Assembly: GCA_000991645.1 (NCBI GenBank)
Contig: LBRX01000058.1
Coordinates: 1 to 5,087, forward strand
Source: Candidatus Moranbacteria bacterium GW2011_GWE2_36_40
GTDB taxonomy: Bacteria; Patescibacteriota; Minisyncoccia; Moranbacterales; GWC2-37-73
DNA: 5,087 nucleotides
Direction of reading: 5' to 3'
Shown: piece after piece, positions 1 through 5,085 of the stretch
How the letters are laid out: every line of letters starts with the position of its first letter
How positions within the stretch are numbered: the first letter of the stretch is position 1
The notes under the pieces: generated by a model
Databases searched by the model: none
What the model was told of the DNA's origin: nothing
The model's input: only the letters and a program-made list of their open reading frames with translations
Translations under genes and position numbers: made by a program

Positions 1-358
1 CAATGCACTTTTCTAGGATTTCATTATCTGGCATTTTCTATGATTAACTTTCGGTCAATATTCGGGAAAAATCTATGATTACTTTAGACCAGTTCATTAC
101 ATTACAAGTATATTACAATGACATCCATTTGGCAACAACAACACATCCTCTCTTTTTCCTATCTCTCTTTTTCAACCACAAAAATACCACCAATAAACGC
201 AAGCCACCCACAAACCACCAATTCACTTACCAATCAAACAGCCACACTGGCACCACTTTCCGACGACCGCATTTTTTTGGAGCCAGCCATGTATTCTCAA
301 ATTATCCTGGACACTTTTTACAGTATTCAATATTAATATTAAATGACAAATTGCATTC
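1..358. other. Gene-less region downstream of the HTH-phosphoribosyltransferase gene
   Basis: I find no convincing gene here. Plus-strand open frames exist (from 75 and from 118), but they are low complexity (runs of T, N, S, H, P), have no Shine-Dalgarno, and the first runs antisense into the next gene. From about 122 to 246 the plus strand is nearly devoid of G (about five in 125 bases) and rich in A and C. The only clear structure is the hairpin repeat at 221-286, described separately. A 12-bp palindrome AATATTAATATT lies at 329-340. A 10-bp direct repeat TCTATGATTA occurs at 37-46 and 72-81. No good intrinsic terminator for the minus-strand gene is visible. Confidence 0.6.
221..286. repeat. 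Hairpin-forming intergenic repeat, left copy
   Basis: The arms CTGGCACCA (247-255) and TGGAGCCAG (278-286) can pair at 8 of 9 positions around a 22-nt loop. A second copy in the same orientation lies at 4399-4461, with arms of the same length, a loop of the same length, and an identical 11-base loop core GACGACCGCAT (here 262-272). Similarity continues to the left through AGCCAC and ATTCAC. The outermost stem pair differs between copies in a compensatory way (C-G here, T-A there), which favours a selected structure. The copy lies about 73 nt beyond the stop of the minus-strand gene. It could be a REP-like palindrome, an RNA 3' element or a mobile-element remnant; the sequence does not decide. 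Confidence 0.65.
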
Positions 359-1330
359 CTACACTTCACTAATAACATCAAAACCTTTGAAACTGCCAGT
401 TATTGAAAGACCTATCACTTTTTTTGCAATTTTTTTCTCCTTAATTTGCATTGCTGTTTCATTGAGAGTTGCTCCTGAACCAACAGCATCATCAATTAAT
501 AGAACATTCCCAAAAGTTCCACGATCGTCTACAATGATTGTATTTTTTGCATTTTCAATTCTGTCGCCCAATTTATTGAGCGTCTTTTGCGGAACAGCAA
601 CCTCGGTTTTCACCTTCACAATTGAAACCCTGCGAACATGCTCATGAAGATTTCTTTCCAATTCCTTCATAAGCTGCACCTCTCGCTTAACTGTGGGAGG
701 AATAAAACCAATTCCATCAATATTATACTTTTTTATCAGCATATCAACCATTGGTTTTATGTCTTCAGTCAATTCGCGCATTAATTTTTTGTTTTGACTC
801 TGTTTTGCATACAAAAGCAGTTGTCCAAGCTTTGTCTTTCCAAATCTCTCAATACTATAAAAGTCAAGATAAAAAATTTCATCCAAACCAACTTCTTCAA
901 ATGTAGCTTTGAATTTCTTCATTCCATCAATAATGTCGTTTTTCTTGAAGGCATTATACTTTTTCAAAGTTTTTACATAATCAATTGCACTCTTCTCAAT
1001 TGGCTGATTAATTTTCTCGCACCAAAACACAAAACCATCAAAACCTTCCTTGCGTTTGCCTGTTGGAGTTATAAAAAGAAAATTTTCTTCAATTGTTTTT
1101 TTTATTTTATCTTCAATAATTATTTTTTGCGTCTTTTCCATATTTTCATTTTCCAACATGTAAAAAACTATCGGTGGTCTTCCGATTTTCTTAACTTCTC
1201 CTTGCGCTAGAAGATTATTCAGCTGTCTTGAAACAGCCATTCTGCTTAGCTGCAAGTATTCCACCAATTCATTCACAGAAGCTTGCTGACTTTCTGCCAG
1301 ATATTTTATGATCTTCTCTGATGTTTTCAT
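359..1330 (-). CDS. Winged-helix DNA-binding domain fused to a phosphoribosyltransferase domain (predicted transcriptional regulator)
   Basis: The protein has 323 residues. Residues 1-60 look like a winged helix-turn-helix: a helical start, a putative recognition region around 18-40 (SVNELVEYLQLSRMAVSRQL), then a wing with GRPPIVFY at 50-57. The middle (about 65-200) is helical and lysine-rich and I do not recognise it. The C-terminal third resembles type I phosphoribosyltransferases of the ComF-like kind, with IGFIPPTVKRE at 207-217 and the PRPP-binding signature LLIDDAVGSGAT at 277-288, including the two aspartates D280 and D281. Known proteins joining an HTH to such a domain, such as Bacillus PurR, use it as a PRPP sensor, so a cytoplasmic regulator is more likely than a biosynthetic enzyme. 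This is inference, and enzymatic activity cannot be excluded. The ATG at 1328-1330 has no Shine-Dalgarno. The promoter just upstream carries two palindromes likely to be its own operators. It is divergent from the membrane-protein pair. Confidence 0.85.
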   Translation of the reverse strand: MKTSEKIIKYLAESQQASVNELVEYLQLSRMAVSRQLNNLLAQGEVKKIGRPPIVFYMLENENMEKTQKIIIEDKIKKTIEENFLFITPTGKRKEGFDGFVFWCEKINQPIEKSAIDYVKTLKKYNAFKKNDIIDGMKKFKATFEEVGLDEIFYLDFYSIERFGKTKLGQLLLYAKQSQNKKLMRELTEDIKPMVDMLIKKYNIDGIGFIPPTVKREVQLMKELERNLHEHVRRVSIVKVKTEVAVPQKTLNKLGDRIENAKNTIIVDDRGTFGNVLLIDDAVGSGATLNETAMQIKEKKIAKKVIGLSITGSFKGFDVISEV

Positions 1331-1334
1331 AAAG

Positions 1335-1359
1335 TTTACAGTTTACAGTTAACTGTAAA
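1335..1359. promoter_or_regulatory. Operator O1 plus extra half-site
   Basis: TTTACAGTTAACTGTAAA at 1342-1359 is a perfect 18-bp palindrome. It is preceded by an additional half-site TTTACAG at 1335-1341, in direct repeat with the first half of the palindrome. It lies 12-29 nt before the ATG of the minus-strand HTH-phosphoribosyltransferase gene and covers the predicted transcription start (about 1355). A repressor bound here would block initiation. The binding protein is inferred to be the adjacent gene product. Confidence 0.7.
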
Positions 1360-1361
1360 TC

Positions 1362-1390
1362 AATATAACATATTTACTAAATTTTGTAAA
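1362..1390 (-). promoter_or_regulatory. Sigma70-type promoter of the HTH-phosphoribosyltransferase gene
   Basis: Read on the minus strand, TTTACA (1390-1385) and TATATT (1367-1362) are separated by exactly 17 nt. Each hexamer matches the consensus at five of six bases. Transcription would begin near 1355, giving a leader of about 25 nt without a Shine-Dalgarno. The -35 box lies inside operator O2, and the start site lies inside operator O1. Confidence 0.65.
1373..1390. promoter_or_regulatory. Operator O2, same TTTAC-N8-GTAAA pattern
   Basis: TTTAC (1373-1377) and GTAAA (1386-1390) are separated by 8 nt, exactly the half-site and spacing of O1. The inverted match extends to ATATTTAC/GTAAATAT (1370-1393). 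The O1 and O2 centres are 31 bp apart, close to three helical turns, so two dimers could bind the same DNA face. O2 overlaps the -35 box of the minus-strand promoter. Confidence 0.65.
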
Positions 1391-1501
1391 TATTAACTAT
1401 TTTGACTATTTTAAGCCATTATTTGTCCACTATCATTTATTTTTAACTAAATATTGACACAAACTTCTCTTGTTTCAGCATAAAAGTATACTGCATTACT
1501 G

Positions 1502-1530
1502 TGGACACTCCCCTTTTTTTGCGGTATATT
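1502..1530 (+). promoter_or_regulatory. Sigma70-type promoter of the membrane-protein pair, predicted leaderless
   Basis: TGGACA (1502-1507) and TATATT (1525-1530) are separated by 17 nt, and each is one base off consensus. Transcription would start about 7 nt after the -10 box, at or next to the A of the ATG at 1537. No Shine-Dalgarno precedes that ATG, which agrees with a leaderless transcript. This is also why the upstream in-frame GTG at 1501, which would overlap the -35 box, was not used as the start. Confidence 0.6.
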
Positions 1531-1536
1531 TGGGTT

Positions 1537-3033
1537 ATGATTAATTTCAGGAAAAGTGAAATTTATAAAAATCCCAATTTCATCTTGGGTTTGATTTTGT
1601 TTGTCTTTTTTTTGAAAGGTGTTCTTTTGTCATCAGCTTTTCCCATTTTTGGCGGACAGGATGAATCGCGACACTACAACACAATTCAATTTCTTGCAGA
1701 ACCAAAAGAAAAAAATTGGAAAATGGAAAAGCGAACAGATGTTCAGCAAGACAAAGATGATATCTCCACCTATCGCTATTCTGACGAAATAAAACAAACG
1801 TCGCTTGCGACAAACACTGATGTTTTGCGCAGTGAAATTTTCAACACGATTGCTTTTTCAAGCAACGATATTGGAATCAATGAAAGCGAGATAAAAAGCA
1901 AACCATGGCAACCCATCAATCGAATAACTCCGCCTGACATGGTTTATACATCACAATTTTTTCACAAAATCACGGCCTTGATTGAAAAAACTTTCTCCAA
2001 TCAAGACATCTTGATCAGATTTTATTTGATCAGAATTTTCTCGGTTTTGCTTGGAACTTTTGCCATCTTTTTGTCATATCTGATTGCCAAAAATATGGGA
2101 TTTTCTCCAAAACACAGTTTGATGCTTGCTGCCATCATTTCTTTTCAACCAAAATTTTCAATGTATTTTGCCAACATCAACTATGACGTTCTCATGATTC
2201 CAATGTTTTTTCTTTTCACTCTCGCTGGGGTTTTGACTCTCAAAAAAGGATTGCATTGGAAAAATATTTTGCTGTTTGTTTTTTCAATTGCAATTGCAAC
2301 CCTGACCAAGGGAACCGGATACATGTTGATAATAATACTCTTGGCATTGGTTGCGTATTTGATTTATGAAAAAGTAAAATTGCAAAAAAAACAAATCCGC
2401 CTTGCGGTTTTTGGCCTCAGTATTTTTGTTTTTCTTTTTGCCAGCCTTTTTGTGTATCGTCATTTTTTCTCCATAAGCAATTCTTTTGGCGAAACAATCA
2501 GCTCCATGGGAGAATACGTTTCCAAAACCATCACATTCGGAAAATTTTTGCTTCCATCAAGCACTTATTGGGGAAATCTAAACTGGGTCAACAGTTGGAC
2601 ATTGAACAATGCCACCAATTTTATTTTTATCATTGAAATTGCAGCCATTGTTGGCCTTGGAATGATGCTTTTTTCAAAAAAAATAAAAACTGATTTTCTC
2701 CCTGAAAAAAAATATGTCATTTTTCTTGTCAGCATGATTGTTTTCTTGCAACTCGGAATTCGTCTTGTTGACTGGAACATCTTCAATCAAATTGGCGGGC
2801 TGAAAATGAGCACAGGAACTCCTGGCAGATATTTCCTCCCCAACCTTGCCGCTCACATCATTTTGGTTTTTACTGGGCTTGGAGCACTTCTTGAATTGAT
2901 TTCACGCAAATACAAATTATCAGTCAGTGAAGAAAAAATGTTGGACCATTCTCTCGTTATCAGTCTGATTTTAATGTTTTTTTTCTGCAGTTATCTGATG
3001 TTTAATGTTATCATTTATAGATTCTATCTCTAA
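1537..3033 (+). CDS. Polytopic membrane protein, DUF2142/GT-C glycosyltransferase-like
   Basis: From the ATG at 1537 the product has 498 residues with about ten hydrophobic segments (roughly 14-34, 162-184, 194-210, 217-234, 243-276 as one or two, 288-307, 362-380, 392-409, 435-456, 471-494). A long hydrophilic loop of about 125 residues follows the first helix and begins PIFGGQDESRHY (36-47). An acidic pair such as D42-E43 early in the first external loop is typical of GT-C fold lipid-linked sugar transferases and of DUF2142 proteins. Near the C terminus GTPGRYFLP (427-435) matches the GRYF motif I associate with DUF2142. NINYDVLM (213-220) and the TKGTGYM segment (257-263) are also in keeping with that family. 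The likely role is transfer or handling of surface glycans at the cell membrane; donor and acceptor are unknown. A gene for a membrane-anchored partner overlaps its 3' end. Confidence 0.8.
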   Translation: MINFRKSEIYKNPNFILGLILFVFFLKGVLLSSAFPIFGGQDESRHYNTIQFLAEPKEKNWKMEKRTDVQQDKDDISTYRYSDEIKQTSLATNTDVLRSEIFNTIAFSSNDIGINESEIKSKPWQPINRITPPDMVYTSQFFHKITALIEKTFSNQDILIRFYLIRIFSVLLGTFAIFLSYLIAKNMGFSPKHSLMLAAIISFQPKFSMYFANINYDVLMIPMFFLFTLAGVLTLKKGLHWKNILLFVFSIAIATLTKGTGYMLIIILLALVAYLIYEKVKLQKKQIRLAVFGLSIFVFLFASLFVYRHFFSISNSFGETISSMGEYVSKTITFGKFLLPSSTYWGNLNWVNSWTLNNATNFIFIIEIAAIVGLGMMLFSKKIKTDFLPEKKYVIFLVSMIVFLQLGIRLVDWNIFNQIGGLKMSTGTPGRYFLPNLAAHIILVFTGLGALLELISRKYKLSVSEEKMLDHSLVISLILMFFFCSYLMFNVIIYRFYL

Positions 3034-3739
3034 GCATAATTTAAAAATTGTGAGCATAAAAAAACATCTAACCTCAAGTAAAATTCTTCTAACTTTTTTT
3101 GCAATTTTAACAATAATTATATTTGCGAAGTTTTTCACTTTGCTGGATTTTCCTGATTCTTCCATCATTTTGGAAAAGAGTGATCCGATTTTGAAACTTA
3201 GACCAAGTGAATCTTTTTCACAAAAATTCATTGCAAATCGTGACAATTTGATGAAAGTTGAGATTCTCCTTCGCGCACCTGGTCCAAAACCAAATGACCT
3301 CGTTAGAATGGAAATTGCTGATGAAAATTGCAAAAAAATAATTCGAACCGGAAAACTTGAAAAATCATATTTGAATTCTGACAATTTGTTTGAATTTTCA
3401 TTCTCAAAAATACCAGATTCTAATTCAAAAACTTTTTGCCTCATTGCAACTTTTAAACCTGAAAAATCAACATCAAAAGCCATCCAGTTTTTCACTCAAA
3501 GCAACAAGCAACCGTTGTTTTCAGTCCAAAATTCAAGCTCTGATGGTGATTTGACCGGACAAGCACTATCAACTCGCCCCGTCTATGCAAATGACCACTG
3601 GTGGCAAAATTTGAGCGAACTGAGCCAGCGCATGAGCCAATACAAGCCCTGGTTTCTCAAGGATTTCTTCAACATGGCAATCATTACCCTTTTTATTATT
3701 CTCTCCGCTGGATTTGTTGTTATCATAATTCTGCTTTAA
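3005..3739 (+). CDS. Membrane-anchored protein with external beta-rich domain
   Basis: This 244-residue product has one hydrophobic segment near each end (about 26-46 and 222-243) and a soluble region of about 175 residues between, so both termini are probably cytoplasmic with the middle outside. The central part has alternating polar and hydrophobic strands (for example KVEILLR 84-90, LVRMEIAD 99-106, FEFSFSKIPDSNSKTFCLIATF 129-150 region) and resembles jelly-roll-like domains that accompany GT-C membrane proteins; this is a loose resemblance, not a family assignment. The ATG at 3005 overlaps the upstream gene by 29 nt. An alternative GTG at 3050 would start 17 nt after that gene's stop, and neither has a clear Shine-Dalgarno. 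Tight overlap implies co-transcription and probably joint function at the cell surface. A terminator hairpin follows. Confidence 0.75.
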   Translation: MLSFIDSISKHNLKIVSIKKHLTSSKILLTFFAILTIIIFAKFFTLLDFPDSSIILEKSDPILKLRPSESFSQKFIANRDNLMKVEILLRAPGPKPNDLVRMEIADENCKKIIRTGKLEKSYLNSDNLFEFSFSKIPDSNSKTFCLIATFKPEKSTSKAIQFFTQSNKQPLFSVQNSSSDGDLTGQALSTRPVYANDHWWQNLSELSQRMSQYKPWFLKDFFNMAIITLFIILSAGFVVIIILL

Positions 3740-3766
3740 GAATCTCAAAAAAAACCAAAGAAAAAA

Positions 3767-3801
3767 GGGGTTTGATATTTTCTATCAAATCCCCCTTCTT
3801 T
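3767..3801. terminator. Intrinsic terminator shared by converging genes
   Basis: GGGGTTTGATA (3767-3777) pairs with TATCAAA plus the following TCCC (3783-3793) around a 5-nt loop, allowing one G-U pair on the plus strand. The hairpin is flanked by A-rich sequence on the left and TTCTTT on the right. Read on the minus strand it ends in TTTTTTCTTT, the better U-tract, with an A bulge or A-C mismatch in the stem. It lies 28 nt after the stop of the plus-strand pair and just past the stop of the converging gene, so it probably serves both. Confidence 0.85.
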
Positions 3802-3811
3802 AAACTCAATT

Positions 3812-4237
3812 TTACCTGCCTGTTCTGAGACAAGTCAATATTACCTCTTTTATGTTTTTTTCATTTTCCACGTTATATTCCCGCAGAAATTTCAAGAGAT
3901 GAGCGTTTCCACGAATTCTCATCTCGCTTGATCTCAAAAATTCTCCGAGATCCTCAACATCTGATTTTTTGTTAAGCTCAAGCAATGCAGAAAAGCCGGC
4001 AAAAAAATCATCTGTTTCCTGTGGAGACATGTTCTCTGCAATTATCTTGCTGGGAAGATTTCTATTACCCAGCAAGGCAAGAAAAGCTTCTCTCTTGGCC
4101 AACAACATTTTCATGTGTTGGCTGTTTTGCTTCGACCTTTCCACCAAGGCATTAGGCGTTGTTGGACAATCAACAAAAAATCTATCTCCTGGTTTTACTG
4201 ACACGGTTTTAAACTCTTTTCCTTGTGATTGTGACAT
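3812..4237 (-). CDS. Hypothetical soluble helical protein
   Basis: The product has 141 residues and I do not recognise its family. It has no signal peptide or membrane segment. It begins with a polar stretch, then VKPGDRFFVDCP (14-25), and from about residue 30 it appears mainly helical, with the stretches ALVERSKQNSQHMKMLLAKREAFLALL (30-56) and SPQETDDFFAGFSALLELNKKSDVEDLGEFL (71-101) in parts. Two cysteines (24 and 136) are far apart, so there is no obvious metal site. The ATG at 4235-4237 is supported by the Shine-Dalgarno AAAGGA 7 nt upstream and by a plausible promoter. Codon composition and length support a real gene, and it ends in front of a good terminator. It converges on the membrane-protein pair and appears monocistronic, so context does not suggest a function. 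Confidence 0.75.
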   Translation of the reverse strand: MSQSQGKEFKTVSVKPGDRFFVDCPTTPNALVERSKQNSQHMKMLLAKREAFLALLGNRNLPSKIIAENMSPQETDDFFAGFSALLELNKKSDVEDLGEFLRSSEMRIRGNAHLLKFLREYNVENEKNIKEVILTCLRTGR

Positions 4238-4244
4238 GGCGCAT

Positions 4245-4250
4245 TCCTTT
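4245..4250 (-). promoter_or_regulatory. Shine-Dalgarno of the hypothetical gene
   Basis: AAAGGA on the minus strand lies 7 nt before the ATG at 4237. It is the only clear Shine-Dalgarno in the window; the other genes look leaderless or lack the motif, so it helps fix this start. Confidence 0.7.
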
Positions 4251-4317
4251 CTTTTTTTGATTTATGTTGCTGCTTTGCAGTAAATTTATTGTTAAGGATA
4301 CAAAACATCTTCTTATT

Positions 4318-4346
4318 CTTATACACCAAAACAACCACCATGTCCA
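4318..4346 (-). promoter_or_regulatory. Possible sigma70-type promoter of the hypothetical gene
   Basis: On the minus strand TGGACA (4346-4341) and TATAAG (4323-4318) are 17 nt apart, and each is one base off consensus. Transcription would begin near 4311, leaving a leader of about 73 nt that contains the Shine-Dalgarno. The -35 hexamer is the same as in the promoter at 1502, although a six-base match alone carries little weight. Confidence 0.5.
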
Positions 4347-4398
4347 GTGTTCACTTTTTTCAATTGACACTGTGCAGCACAAAAAATAATATGACAAA

Positions 4399-4461
4399 AT
4401 TCACAACCACATAATAGCCACTTGGCACCATTTCTAGACGACCGCATATTTTTGGTACCAA
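4399..4461. repeat. Hairpin-forming intergenic repeat, right copy
   Basis: The arms TTGGCACCA (4422-4430) and TGGTACCAA (4453-4461) pair at 8 of 9 positions around a 22-nt loop. On the minus strand the remaining position is a G-U pair, so the RNA stem would be fully paired. The loop core GACGACCGCAT (4437-4447) is identical to that of the left copy at 221-286, and flanking AGCCAC and ATTCAC are shared. The copies are in the same orientation about 4.2 kb apart. This copy lies about 120 nt beyond the stop of the minus-strand PaaX-like gene, as the left copy lies beyond the HTH gene. Confidence 0.65.
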
Positions 4462-4511
4462 CAAATAATTATTTCCACTAAAAGAATACTGTTCAGTCGG
4501 TGGCTTATTAG

Positions 4512-4589
4512 TTATTCAATGTGGTCACTCAATATAATCATTCAATATAGTTACTCAATATAGTCACTCACTATAATTATTCAATACAA
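4512..4589. repeat. Six tandem 13-bp units
   Basis: The array has six uninterrupted 13-bp units starting at 4512, 4525, 4538, 4551, 4564 and 4577, with consensus TYAYTCAATATAR. The inner units are the most alike; the first (ending GTGG) and last (ending ACAA) are more diverged. The last unit covers the stop codon and final residue of the PaaX-like gene on the minus strand. There is no spacer, so this is not a CRISPR array. It could be an iteron-like protein-binding array or a slippage-generated minisatellite. Confidence 0.85.
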
Positions 4590-4991
4590 CTTAAACTTCA
4601 ATTTAAATTCAGCTTCATTTGAAATATTAATCATTTCCCCATATCGCACCAGATTTCTCAATTGAAAATATTCCGTGATGAAATTTATCTCATCCAAACA
4701 TGGAAAAGGATGAACGAAGACAGATTTCTGAATTTCACGAAATCCCAATTCTTTCAATTTCTCCCTTAGGATATTCCTCTCTGATCTTCTTTTTTCGGGA
4801 ATATCAAAAAATACAACTCGCCATTTTTTATCCCATTTAATCGGTTTTTTGATTTTAATTTTATCTATATCAAATTCAAGAATAATTTTTTGACCTTCTT
4901 CCGTCAAAACTATTTCAACATTTCCATTGCCCATATCCCTGTAATCAACCAATCTTTCATCTTTGAATTCTCTAACAATTCGATAGAGATA
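4581..4991 (-). pseudogene. 5'-truncated PaaX C-terminal/Cas2-like protein gene
   Basis: The open frame of 136 codons begins directly after an in-frame TAA (4992-4994) and reads YLYRIVREFKDERLVDYRD before a conserved core. Counting from the possible TTG start at 4952 (123 residues), the Cas2-like fold shows WDKKWRVVFFDIPEKRR (40-56) and ELGFREIQKSVFVHPF (68-83), with D50 at the position of the Cas2 first-strand aspartate. Proteins of this type are common in Patescibacteria, often labelled PaaX-like regulator or Cas2, and normally carry about 60-80 further N-terminal residues with a DNA-binding domain. Here that part is absent: more in-frame stops and inverted repeats lie upstream, and no start has a convincing Shine-Dalgarno (the inner ATG at 4934 has AGGG only 2 nt away). 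A broken gene is most likely; a short Cas2-only protein starting at TTG 4952 or ATG 4934 is the alternative. With no array or cas1 here, a CRISPR role is unsupported. Confidence 0.7.
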
Positions 4992-5026
4992 TTAGACCTG
5001 TTGCTTAATTACAACTTAAATTAGTT

Positions 5027-5046
5027 AGAATCTCCCTGGAGATTCT
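5027..5046. repeat. Perfect 9-bp inverted repeat
   Basis: AGAATCTCC (5027-5035) and GGAGATTCT (5038-5046) are perfect inverted copies separated by only 2 nt. The right arm overlaps the start of the next inverted repeat, so the two structures are mutually exclusive or nested. It lies about 35 nt beyond the point where the PaaX-like frame is lost. Confidence 0.7.
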
Positions 5047-5085
5047 GGAATTAACACTTTACTGATAAATGGTAATTCCAGAGTC
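5041..5085. repeat. 13-bp inverted repeat with 19-nt spacer
   Basis: GATTCTGGAATTA (5041-5053) and TAATTCCAGAGTC (5073-5085) are inverted copies matching at 12 of 13 positions; the inner 10 bp (5044-5053, 5073-5082) are perfect. The spacer is 19 nt. It has no T-tract on either side, so it is not a terminator. It continues close to the window edge and could be part of a mobile-element end, a REP-like element or an operator. Confidence 0.65.

Larger units (their letters stand above)
4238..4580. other. Repeat-rich intergenic region
   Basis: There is no convincing gene in these 343 bases. In order, the region holds the leader and Shine-Dalgarno of the minus-strand hypothetical gene, its predicted promoter (4318-4346), an inverted pair CAGTGT/ACACTG (4345-4350 and 4367-4372) touching the -35 box, the right copy of the hairpin repeat (4399-4461), and most of the 13-bp tandem array. 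From about 4324 to 4420 the plus strand is A/C-rich, as it is beside the left hairpin copy. Confidence 0.6.

Noticed and set aside
37..81. 10-bp direct repeat TCTATGATTA (37-46, 72-81)
   Set aside because: It is short, AT-rich and has no nearby gene or promoter to give it meaning; chance is plausible.
247..286. Hairpin as terminator of the minus-strand HTH gene
   Set aside because: The T/A tract lies in the loop rather than after the stem, and the loop of 22 nt is too long for an efficient intrinsic terminator.
118..336. Plus-strand open frame of 72 codons containing the left hairpin
   Set aside because: Composition is dominated by T, N, S, Q and P because the DNA is G-poor, there is no Shine-Dalgarno, and the right hairpin copy has a stop soon after the shared segment. 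Kept only as an alternative explanation for the repeat.
75..647. Plus-strand open frame of 190 codons
   Set aside because: It runs antisense through the HTH-phosphoribosyltransferase gene, its 5' part is low complexity, and it has no ribosome site.
1396..1412. Direct repeat ACTATTTT twice with 9-bp period
   Set aside because: It is too short and AT-rich to separate from background in this region.
1454..1492. Perfect TTGACA at 1454 with TATACT at 1487 as a promoter
   Set aside because: The spacing is 27 nt, far from 16-18, and no good -10 box lies at the correct distance.
1501..1536. GTG at 1501 as start of the membrane protein
   Set aside because: It overlaps the -35 box of the best promoter, has no Shine-Dalgarno, and the ATG at 1537 sits at the predicted transcription start.
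2971..3495. Minus-strand open frame of 174 codons
   Set aside because: It is the antisense shadow of the two membrane-protein genes.
4209..4397. Minus-strand open frame of 62 codons upstream of the hypothetical gene
   Set aside because: It overlaps the better-supported gene start and covers its promoter and leader; composition is not protein-like.
4512..4589. CRISPR array
   Set aside because: The units are 13 bp with no spacers between them.
4581..4991. Cas2 of a CRISPR adaptation module
   Set aside because: No cas1 or array is present, and the WDKKWR and SVFVHPF motifs with upstream LTEEG fit the PaaX-like family widespread in Patescibacteria.
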